Origin: an uncultured Eubacteriales bacterium
GTDB lineage: Bacteria; Bacillota; Clostridia; Lachnospirales; Lachnospiraceae
NCBI GenBank assembly: GCA_900545455.1
Contig: UQZF01000067.1
Location: forward strand, 1-12,485
Length of the DNA: 12,485 nucleotides
Direction: 5' to 3'
The notes under the pieces were generated by a model. That model made no database searches. It was not told where the DNA came from and saw nothing but the letters and a program-made list of their open reading frames with translations. The translations under genes were made by a program, and so were the position numbers. This document shows, piece by piece, positions 6,651 through 12,485 of the stretch. Numbering within the stretch: the first letter of the stretch is position 1; the number at the start of each line of letters is the position of its first letter.

Positions 6651-6670
6651 GAACAGAGAATGCTCTGCTC
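6651..6670 (-). promoter_or_regulatory. 5' leader hairpin of the binding-protein mRNA
   Basis: On the minus strand GAGCAGAG and CTCTGTTC form an 8-bp stem (one G-U pair) with a CATT loop, 25 bases before the start codon. It is not followed by a T run. It could mark or stabilise a processed 5' end of the mRNA, as seen in other sugar operons, but no function is shown. Confidence 0.4.
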
Positions 6671-6687
6671 AATCTATTGCTTTCACA

Positions 6688-6724
6688 GGTAGTTATGGTA
6701 CTACCCGGGGCAATCATTTGTCAA
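6688..6724 (-). promoter_or_regulatory. Promoter with overlapping inverted repeat, upstream of the binding protein
   Basis: A perfect -35 TTGACA (6724-6719) is followed after 18 bases by TACCAT (6700-6695), a weak -10. The -10 lies inside an inverted repeat, GGTAGT at 6688-6693 and ACTACC at 6700-6705 with a 6-base centre, as expected for a repressor operator. RNA would start near 6688, giving a leader of about 60 bases. The 137-bp gap between permease and binding-protein genes is otherwise unexplained. Confidence 0.55.
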
Positions 6725-6762
6725 TACAAAATGAGTAAAATTAAATTAGGATTTGTGTAAAA

Positions 6763-7602
6763 TCAGCTTTTGAGTCCACTCTGCGTTACACCCTCAATAA
6801 TGTATTTTCTCAGGAAGAGATATACAATGATGATAGGCATAACCATGATTGTCGAAGCCGCCATGATGAGCTCGTAGTTAGAGCCTGCCTCAGTCTGGAA
6901 ACGAACAAGACCGTTGGAGATTACTCTCATGTTGGTATCGTTGGTTACAAGTAAAGGCCAGAGGAAGGAGTTCCAGCAGCCGATAATGTTAAGTATCGCG
7001 ATGGTTGTTATGGCACTCTTGTTCATAGGAACCATAATCTTCATCATGAACTTAAAGTCACTGCACTTGTCAACCTTCGCTGCAAGGTATAACGACTCAG
7101 GCACCTGTGAGAAGAACTGTGTCAACAGGTAGATGTAGAATACATTTGACATGTATGGAACAATCATAGCCTGATATGTGTCAATCCACTTTAACTTTGT
7201 GATTGTGATAAAGTTGGTGATGATCAACATCTCGCCCGGTATCATGAGCGTTGCAAGGAAAAGAGAGAACACAAGCTTCTTTCCCGGGAAGTTAAGTCTT
7301 GAAAATGCAAATGCCGAAAGTATTGCCGTTGCGAGCACGCCGATTGTCGAGAAAATCGTGACAATGATCGTGTTCAGGAAATATCTCGGGAACGGTGCAG
7401 CCTTCCATGCCTCTGCATAGTTGGACCACTGTGGTGACGACGGAAGTATGGTCGGCGGGATGGATATGATCTCAGCAGGTGTTTTAAGTGATGAGAATAT
7501 CATCCAGAGGAAAGGCATAAGTGTAAATAATGCTCCGAGAATAAGGATGGCATACTTTAACACCGTCGATATGATATTAAATACTTTTCTCTTCTTACTC
7601 AT
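6763..7602 (-). CDS. CUT1 ABC transporter permease, MalG/UgpE-like
   Basis: 279 residues with about six membrane helices (near 14-36, 74-99, 110-130, 141-163, 196-217, 244-264). The first loop has SSLKTPAEI (37-45), usual for MalG-type inner permeases. The cytoplasmic coupling loop that docks on the ATPase is at 173-192 (LAAKVDKC...MVP): it keeps the AA, Asp178 and Pro192 but has Lys179 where the EAA consensus has Gly. The C-terminus ends SGLKS, close to the GxxKG-type ending of the family. It forms the channel with the permease encoded 10 bp upstream. AGGAGG overlaps the stop codon of that upstream gene (TAGGAGG) 6 bases before the ATG, so the two are translationally coupled. Substrate is as for the binding protein, unresolved. 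Confidence 0.92.
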   Translation of the reverse strand: MSKKRKVFNIISTVLKYAILILGALFTLMPFLWMIFSSLKTPAEIISIPPTILPSSPQWSNYAEAWKAAPFPRYFLNTIIVTIFSTIGVLATAILSAFAFSRLNFPGKKLVFSLFLATLMIPGEMLIITNFITITKLKWIDTYQAMIVPYMSNVFYIYLLTQFFSQVPESLYLAAKVDKCSDFKFMMKIMVPMNKSAITTIAILNIIGCWNSFLWPLLVTNDTNMRVISNGLVRFQTEAGSNYELIMAASTIMVMPIIIVYLFLRKYIIEGVTQSGLKS

Positions 7603-7612
7603 ATACTGCCTC

Positions 7613-8479
7613 CTACTTTCTTCTTCCTACTATTCTCTGAACAACAGTGAGTACGAGAATAATGAGGAATAATATAACCGCCGCTGCGGATGCAAGTCCG
7701 TAATTGTAGCTGTTATAGAACTTATCGTAAATATAGTATACAACCGTCACGGCACTGTTGGCAGGACCTGCCTTGCCGCCGAAGAGTGAGAATACCTCGT
7801 TGTATACCTTGAATGCACTGATGAAGCCCATGATGAATGCGTACGAAATCATAGGTGCAATTCCCGGAACGGTGATTTTCCAGAATACTCTCCACTTCGG
7901 AGTTGAGTCAACTCTTGCGGCATTATACAAATCCTTTGAGATAGTCTGAAGTCCGGCCAGGAATATCAGAATATCGAAAGCCATGCTCTTCCATACACTG
8001 AATATGATGAGTGACGGGAGCGCATACTTAGGCTTATTGAGCCACTGAACCTTTTCAATGCCGAACCAGCTTAAAATATAATTGAGCAGACCGTAATTGC
8101 TGTTGAAAATCCAGCTCCATACAAGACCTATAGCGATAACACTGGTAACGTACGGAAGGAAATATATTGTCTGGAATAAGCCCTGAAACTTAATATTGCT
8201 GTTTAAAAGTACCGCAATAAGGAGCGATAAGGCGATGGAACAAGGAACAACGAAAATTACATAGATGCTTGTATTCCTGAGTGCCTTAATAAATACCTTA
8301 TCACCGAAAAGGTCACGATAATTTCCGAGACCGATTCTGCTGTACTCACCGCTTATCATGTTGTAGTCCTCATAAAAGCTCATGAGGAAGGCTCTTACAA
8401 GAGGATAAGCCGTAAATAAAAGAATGATTATCAATGCGGGCATCAGATAAAGATAGCCCTTCATGCTCTTTTTTTCCAT
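7613..8479 (-). CDS. CUT1 ABC transporter permease, MalF/UgpA-like
   Basis: 288 residues, six predicted membrane helices (about 10-30, 72-94, 105-127, 155-177, 208-226, 262-283). YLYLMPALIII opens the protein, and Y-x-FLPYV (106-111), NYG-LLN and the ending VVQRIVGRRK fit the UgpA/LacF/MsmF type. The EAA loop is at 186-205 (NAARVDST...VP), with Ser192 in place of the usual Gly after Asp191. It pairs with the following MalG-type permease to form the transmembrane pore fed by the lipoprotein at 5300. The ATG lies 17 bp beyond the ATPase stop, with a GAGAGG site 6 bases upstream, so it belongs to one operon with both neighbours. Confidence 0.92.
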   Translation of the reverse strand: MEKKSMKGYLYLMPALIIILLFTAYPLVRAFLMSFYEDYNMISGEYSRIGLGNYRDLFGDKVFIKALRNTSIYVIFVVPCSIALSLLIAVLLNSNIKFQGLFQTIYFLPYVTSVIAIGLVWSWIFNSNYGLLNYILSWFGIEKVQWLNKPKYALPSLIIFSVWKSMAFDILIFLAGLQTISKDLYNAARVDSTPKWRVFWKITVPGIAPMISYAFIMGFISAFKVYNEVFSLFGGKAGPANSAVTVVYYIYDKFYNSYNYGLASAAAVILFLIILVLTVVQRIVGRRK

Positions 8480-8496
8480 AGTCAGCCTCTCCCGGA

Positions 8497-9540
8497 TTAA
8501 AATTTGCCTAAGCTCTTCTCATCGCTGCCGAAAATCATAATCTGATTCTTGCGCGCGCGGATGGTAAATTCATCGCCCTCTTTAATTGAAAGGTCCGAAT
8601 GTACAAGTATTCTGAGCTCAGTGTCACCGATTGAGAAATGAATGAGAAGGTCACGGCCTGTCATGCGGACATGTGAAGCCTTAACAGTGATTCCTTCATC
8701 CGCAATCTCAAATGACTCAGGACGAATACCTGCCGTATATGTTCCGTCTGCAAGCTCGCAGCCTGAGCGAAGAAGTGCTCCGTTGCAATAAATGCTGCCG
8801 CCCTTAGCTTCAACAGAGAATGTGTTGACCTGCGGCATTCCGAGAAACTGTGCCACAAAAAGGTTGTCAGGGTTAAGGTACATAGCCTGCGGAACTTCAT
8901 ACTGCTGTACAATACCGCTCTTCATTACCGCAATTCTGTCGGAGATGCTCATTGCCTCCTCCTGGTCATGCGTAACGAAGATGGTTGTAATCTTTACTTC
9001 CTGCTGAATTCTTCTGATTTCCTCTCTTGTTTCGATACGAAGCTTGGCATCAAGATTAGAGAGGGGTTCATCAAGTAAAAGAACCTCCGGCTTCTTAACA
9101 AGTGCTCTTGCGATTGCGACACGCTGCTGCTGACCTCCCGATAAAGCCTTAGGCTTACGCTTCATAAGACCGTCGAGCTGTACAAGCTTAGCCATCTCGT
9201 TGGCACGCTCTCTTGCCTCTGCCTTCTTAACCTTACGGTTGATGAGTGGGAACATGATGTTCTCCTCAACCGTCATATGCGGATATAACGCATAGTTCTG
9301 GAACACAAGACCAATCTCTCTGTCTTCCGGAGCAACCTTAGTCACGTCCTTATCTCCAAAATAAATGCTTCCGGATGTAGGGTCTGATAGACCCGCAAGC
9401 ATAAAAAGTGTTGTGGACTTTCCACATCCTGATGGTCCTAACAGACCAACCAGCTCGCCATCGGCTATATGAAGATTCATGTTATCAACAGCCTTAAAAT
9501 CTCCATAAGCCTTTGTCAGATTTTCAATTCTGATATCCAT
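8497..9540 (-). CDS. MalK/UgpC-type ABC importer ATPase
   Basis: 347 residues from the ATG at 9540. The frame stays open to a further start at 9573, but GAGGTG (9553-9548) lies 7 bases before 9540 and the family starts here (MDIRIENLTKAYG). Walker A GPSGCGKST is at 35-43, Q-loop near Gln81, signature LSGGQQQR at 133-140, Walker B LLLDEP at 154-159, and H-loop His191. The C-terminal part (about 235-347) is the TOBE/regulatory domain of MalK-type proteins, with GIRPE (271-275). It hydrolyses ATP in the cytoplasm to drive the two CUT1 permeases encoded just downstream. Such ATPases are often shared by several sugar importers. It is the first gene of its operon, behind the promoter at 9603-9631. 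Confidence 0.94.
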   Translation of the reverse strand: MDIRIENLTKAYGDFKAVDNMNLHIADGELVGLLGPSGCGKSTTLFMLAGLSDPTSGSIYFGDKDVTKVAPEDREIGLVFQNYALYPHMTVEENIMFPLINRKVKKAEARERANEMAKLVQLDGLMKRKPKALSGGQQQRVAIARALVKKPEVLLLDEPLSNLDAKLRIETREEIRRIQQEVKITTIFVTHDQEEAMSISDRIAVMKSGIVQQYEVPQAMYLNPDNLFVAQFLGMPQVNTFSVEAKGGSIYCNGALLRSGCELADGTYTAGIRPESFEIADEGITVKASHVRMTGRDLLIHFSIGDTELRILVHSDLSIKEGDEFTIRARKNQIMIFGSDEKSLGKF

Positions 9541-9602
9541 TTGGTGGCACCTCAATTTCCATGTGTAATACATTTTTATTTATTTTTTGTCACATAGAAT
9601 TT

Positions 9603-9631
9603 ATTATATATAATAATCGCATAAAAAACAA
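9603..9631 (-). promoter_or_regulatory. Promoter of the ABC importer operon
   Basis: On the minus strand TTGTTT (9631-9626), a 17-base spacer and a perfect TATAAT (9608-9603) lie between the RNase E/G stop and the ATPase gene. RNA would begin near 9596 with a leader of about 55 bases. TGTGTAA (plus-strand reading) occurs on both sides, at 9562-9568 and 9639-9645, and again upstream of the binding-protein promoter at 6754-6760; this may be a regulator half-site. No GC-rich terminator for the preceding gene is visible here. Confidence 0.6.
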
Positions 9632-9650
9632 TCAATTCTGTGTAATTTTT

Positions 9651-10871
9651 TCAAAAAGTTCGTGAAAAAGATTCGTGAAGTGGTTTTTTAATCTTTTTTC
9701 TTGTTATTTCAACAAGCCCCAATTTTGTCATTTCGATAAAAAATGACGGAACCTGGTCTTTTGAAAGTTCGTTTTTTAAGAAATTGATGAGTTCGGTATT
9801 GTTGTCCGGATTCTCCATATTTATAAAATCAACTATGATTATTCCGGATATATTCCGAAGCTTAATCTGACGGCATATCTGCCCTGCAGCTTCAAGATTT
9901 ATTTTAAGGAAAGTGTCTTCACGGTTTTTCTTGTTGCCGTCGAACTTTCCCGTGTTCACGTCAATGACTGTTAATGCTTCGGTCGGCTCAATCACAAGAT
10001 ATGCCCCCGATTTGAGCCATACTTTCGGACTAAGAGCATCATTTATAATCTTTTCAAGGTTATAGCATTTATACAGCGGCAGCAGTTTGTCATAATATAA
10101 TGAGACAATTTTTCCGGCTGACGGAATATGTTCAACGATATTATTGAGAAGTTCTTCGTCATCGGATATTATCCTGTCATCGGATGTAAGCTTGCTCTCC
10201 CTTATATCACATATATATTGCTCTTCTTTTTTGTAAAGGCATGTGAATGCAGGGCGGGAGGTCGACCTGATATGAATGGATTCCTCAACACCGCTCATAT
10301 ATTCTGCTTCGGCGAGTACCTCGCTCTCTGATGCTTCGTAGGCGGCAGTCCTCACCACAAGGCTCATTCTGCCCTCATTTTTTTCAACAACAGGTTTCAG
10401 TCTGGATTGGATTGCTTTTCTGAAAGAATTGTCCCTGATTTTTGCCGATACTGCCACTTCACCCTTGCCGTCTAAGGACATCACGACATAGTTGCCTGTT
10501 ATGCTTATGTCGGAGGTAAGTGAAGGAACTTTTGTTTTTACGGCTTCTCTCGACACCTGAACAAGCATCAAATCGCCCTGACATACCTTGTCCGTATTTT
10601 TACGGTTTAAAAAATGATGCTGTGTGTTATCAGTAAGAGAATAATAACATACAACATCCTTTGCAATTTCAATAAATGCTGAATTGATATTTTTTACTAC
10701 ATTCTGTACACGACCTATATATACGTTTCCGAGGAGGACAGCCCCATTATCGGTGCCCGTGCCGATGCTTTCACCGGCATTTTCGTACACATTGATAATG
10801 GAAGGCTTGTCCTCCTCGAAGGTAACGGCCGCGATTCTGTCTTTAAGTGTTGTTATAACATACTTTTTCAT
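9651..10871 (-). CDS. rng: Ribonuclease E/G family endoribonuclease
   Basis: 406 residues. An S1-type RNA-binding domain (about 42-125, LLGNVYIGRVQNVVKNINSAF) leads into the 5'-sensor region with VVRTA (172-176; Arg174, Thr175) and the DNase I-like catalytic part: IDVNTG (Asp304) and IIVDF (Asp348), matching Asp303/Asp346 of E. coli RNase E, which hold the catalytic metal. MTKLGLVEITRKK (381-393) is the usual end of the catalytic core. The protein stops 13 residues later and has no CPxC zinc-link, unlike E. coli RNase G (489 residues). It cuts single-stranded AU-rich RNA in mRNA decay or rRNA/tRNA maturation. GGAG is 7 bases before the ATG. The gene starts 48 bp after hisIE with no terminator between, so co-transcription is likely. 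Confidence 0.88.
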   Translation of the reverse strand: MKKYVITTLKDRIAAVTFEEDKPSIINVYENAGESIGTGTDNGAVLLGNVYIGRVQNVVKNINSAFIEIAKDVVCYYSLTDNTQHHFLNRKNTDKVCQGDLMLVQVSREAVKTKVPSLTSDISITGNYVVMSLDGKGEVAVSAKIRDNSFRKAIQSRLKPVVEKNEGRMSLVVRTAAYEASESEVLAEAEYMSGVEESIHIRSTSRPAFTCLYKKEEQYICDIRESKLTSDDRIISDDEELLNNIVEHIPSAGKIVSLYYDKLLPLYKCYNLEKIINDALSPKVWLKSGAYLVIEPTEALTVIDVNTGKFDGNKKNREDTFLKINLEAAGQICRQIKLRNISGIIIVDFINMENPDNNTELINFLKNELSKDQVPSFFIEMTKLGLVEITRKKIKKPLHESFSRTF

Positions 10872-10919
10872 TGTTTGACTCCACGCCCGGTTTTTATTAA
10901 CTTAAAATATTAAAAGCTC

Positions 10920-12116
10920 TTAACGCTTGGAAAGCTCTGCCGTGATTTCCTCCCAAGTCACACCCTTAAGTGACATGAGAACCATCACATGATACAGGAA
11001 ATCCGAAATCTCGTAGATAATCTCCTCGGGATCAGGGTTCTTTACGGCGATGATGATCTCCGTCGCCTCCTCACCGCATTTCTTTAAAATCTTGTCGATG
11101 CCTTTGTCGAAAAGATAGTTGGTGTAGGAGCCCTCCTTAGGATGAAGCTTTCTGTCCTCGATTACAGCCATGACATCCTTAAATACCTTCAAAGGATTGG
11201 TCTGAACATAATCCTTTGAGGCGAGATTTCTGTAAAAGCAACTGTAATTTCCCGTGTGGCACGCAGCTCCAAGCTGTTTTACCTTCGCTAAGAGTGTATC
11301 ATTATCACAGTCAATGTCAAGTGATTTCACATACTGATAATGTCCCGACGTCTCGCCCTTAACCCACTGCTCCTTTCGGCTTCTGCTGTAATAGGTCATA
11401 AGCCCGGTCTTTAATGTGTTCTCAAACGCCTCCTCGTTCATGTAGGCGAGCATGAGAACCTCGTCCGTCTTGTAATCCTGAACGATGACGGGAATAAGCC
11501 CGTCGCTGTTGAGCTTGAACTCGGAAAATGCAATCGAGGACGTGAAGCTCACCGTCTCGTAGCCCTCGGCTTTCAATGAAGCCTTCACTGCATTGTAGTC
11601 GGCTTTTATGTCGGCTTTTGTCAAATAGAAGTCAGAATTTGCATAAAATCCGTCAAAATTCGAGCTAAGCAGAGCCGATATGCCATCCTCTGCGCATAAA
11701 TCTGCAAGTTCAGTGTCAAAAGTCTCATCCGACACAAGCAGACCGATTTTCTCGCTTCCGAAGCGGTTGGCAACCTCAGTCATCATGGCTACATCCGCCT
11801 CGATCGCAGAATCAAGAACCGCCCTTCTTCCGCCCGCATACAGGTACTTCTTGACATCCTCCACTCTCTTTATGTTTCCGCCGACATTAAGAGGGAGGTC
11901 TGTCTCCCTGCCGATATTTCTTATGACGGAGATTGCGGCATCATGTGAGGCATCGTCGTAGGATAAATCCATTATGAGGAACTCATCCGCTCCCGCAGCC
12001 TCAAGCCTCAGACACACATCGACGGGTGAAAGTCCACCGTCAACCCTCTCGGTACATTCTCTGTCACTGTATACTTCCTTATCCTTTAAAAACAGAACGG
12101 GAACAACTTTTTTCAT
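10920..12116 (-). CDS. hisIE: HisIE fusion with degenerate HisF-like N-terminal domain
   Basis: 398 residues from the ATG at 12116 (GGAAAGG at 12132-12126, 9 bases upstream); the longer frame begins at a TTG with no matching site. Residues about 1-130 align by eye with the first half of HisF ([39 protein letters not shown]), followed by about 70 poorly conserved residues. HisI, phosphoribosyl-AMP cyclohydrolase, covers about 205-310: [16 protein letters not shown] (244-259), metal residues in DCDND (269-273), and Cys270, Cys286, Cys293 for zinc. HisE, phosphoribosyl-ATP pyrophosphatase, covers about 311-398 with KKCGEEATE (345-353). It catalyses steps 2 and 3 of histidine synthesis in the cytoplasm. 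The HisF-like part lacks both catalytic Asp residues and cannot be a working HisF. It follows hisB by 23 bp. Confidence 0.93.
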   Translation of the reverse strand: MKKVVPVLFLKDKEVYSDRECTERVDGGLSPVDVCLRLEAAGADEFLIMDLSYDDASHDAAISVIRNIGRETDLPLNVGGNIKRVEDVKKYLYAGGRRAVLDSAIEADVAMMTEVANRFGSEKIGLLVSDETFDTELADLCAEDGISALLSSNFDGFYANSDFYLTKADIKADYNAVKASLKAEGYETVSFTSSIAFSEFKLNSDGLIPVIVQDYKTDEVLMLAYMNEEAFENTLKTGLMTYYSRSRKEQWVKGETSGHYQYVKSLDIDCDNDTLLAKVKQLGAACHTGNYSCFYRNLASKDYVQTNPLKVFKDVMAVIEDRKLHPKEGSYTNYLFDKGIDKILKKCGEEATEIIIAVKNPDPEEIIYEISDFLYHVMVLMSLKGVTWEEITAELSKR

Positions 12117-12139
12117 AAAATCCAACCTTTCCGCATTAA

Positions 12140-12485
12140 TTACAATGCTCCTTTAGTCGAGAGTACATCCGTGATGCGCGGATCAATCGACACCGCCTCG
12201 TCAAGTGCCTTTGCAAAAGCCTTGAACATTGCCTCAATTATATGATGATTATTGTCACCATCCATCTGTTTGAGGTGAAGATTCATTCCCGCACTGTATG
12301 ATACGGCGTAGAAAAATTCCTTAACCATCTCGGTGTCAAAATATCCCACTCTGTCGGTTGTGAAATCACCTTTGAAATTTAAGTAAGGTCTGCCGGACAG
12401 GTCAATCGCACACAATACGAGAGTCTCATCCATCGGAAGAAGCATGCTTCCGTAGCGACGTATCGATTTTTTGCCGCCTAATGCC
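12140..12485 (-). CDS. hisB: Imidazoleglycerol-phosphate dehydratase, 3' part
   Basis: The frame is open from the right edge to the stop at 12142-12140, giving 114 complete codons; the N-terminal part lies outside. The first readable residues, [13 protein letters not shown], then [33 protein letters not shown] and the end [10 protein letters not shown], are the conserved C-terminal half of His[13 protein letters not shown] carries the His and Glu residues that bind Mn2+ in this family. The enzyme dehydrates imidazoleglycerol phosphate in histidine synthesis. An internal ATG at 12445 is not the start, because the conserved sequence continues upstream of it. It lies 23 bp before hisIE and shares its operon. 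Confidence 0.95.
   Translation of the reverse strand, partial: ALGGKKSIRRYGSMLLPMDETLVLCAIDLSGRPYLNFKGDFTTDRVGYFDTEMVKEFFYAVSYSAGMNLHLKQMDGDNNHHIIEAMFKAFAKALDEAVSIDPRITDVLSTKGAL

Noticed and set aside
6288..6692. Plus-strand 134-residue frame opposite the binding-protein gene
   Set aside because: Antisense to a gene with a clear signal peptide and lipobox; its hydrophobic Val/Ser composition is the expected complement of the Thr/Ala-rich coding strand.
10872..10919. Terminator between hisIE and the RNase E/G gene
   Set aside because: AGAGCTTT occurs twice near 10911-10938 but as a direct, not inverted, repeat; no stem followed by a T run is present.
12446..12485. Treating the ATG at 12445 as the true start of a 101-residue HisB-like protein
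   Set aside because: The frame stays open to the window edge and encodes conserved HisB residues ([13 protein letters not shown]), so the gene is simply cut by the edge.
1..12485. CRISPR array, insertion sequence, tRNA or rRNA
   Set aside because: No regularly spaced repeats, transposase-like frames with terminal inverted repeats, or tRNA/rRNA-like sequences were seen on either strand.

Overview
The window looks like a chromosome segment of a low-to-mid GC Clostridia bacterium, most likely a Lachnospiraceae member (Roseburia/Butyrivibrio/Lachnospira-like; this is inference from gene content, not a search). Supporting signs are strong AGGAGG-type ribosome sites, a lipoprotein-type sugar/solute binding protein, a CUT1 ABC cassette, and a HisIE fusion with an extra N-terminal TIM-barrel-like part. 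Every gene I can support lies on the minus strand, so transcription runs from high to low coordinates.

Reading in the direction of transcription: (1) 12485-9651 is the tail of a histidine operon: the 3' part of hisB (cut by the window edge), a HisIE fusion carrying a degenerate HisF-like N-terminus, then an RNase E/G gene 48 bp downstream with no terminator between. (2) 9540-5300 is an ABC importer: MalK/UgpC-type ATPase, two CUT1 permeases, then a UgpB-like lipoprotein. The binding protein has its own promoter-like region (perfect TTGACA, an inverted repeat over the -10) and ends in a hairpin terminator. (3) 5222-3840 is an RNase J-like metallo-beta-lactamase/beta-CASP protein, squeezed directly behind that terminator and followed by a long stem terminator. 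(4) 3629-1246 is a closely packed four-gene unit: a minimal nucleotidyltransferase overlapping a HEPN protein, an unrecognised four-helix membrane protein, and a membrane-anchored alpha/beta hydrolase, closed by a perfect 13-bp stem terminator. (5) 952-1 is the first 317 codons of an AAA ATPase of the AAA_14/DUF4143 type, running off the left edge.

Four computed start sites looked wrong and are corrected here from ribosome-site placement: the nucleotidyltransferase (3629), the membrane protein (2868), the ABC ATPase (9540) and HisIE (12116).

The histidine genes and the importer are ordinary housekeeping/nutrient functions with a few odd details: a HisF-like domain lacking both catalytic aspartates, EAA loops lacking glycine in both permeases, and an RNase E/G without a zinc-link. 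The least explained part is the AT-rich left 3.8 kb, where a nucleotidyltransferase/HEPN pair, resembling a toxin-antitoxin module, shares a transcription unit with two membrane-associated proteins. That is a candidate for a new module, not a demonstrated one. I saw no CRISPR array, insertion sequence, tRNA, rRNA or convincing riboswitch.
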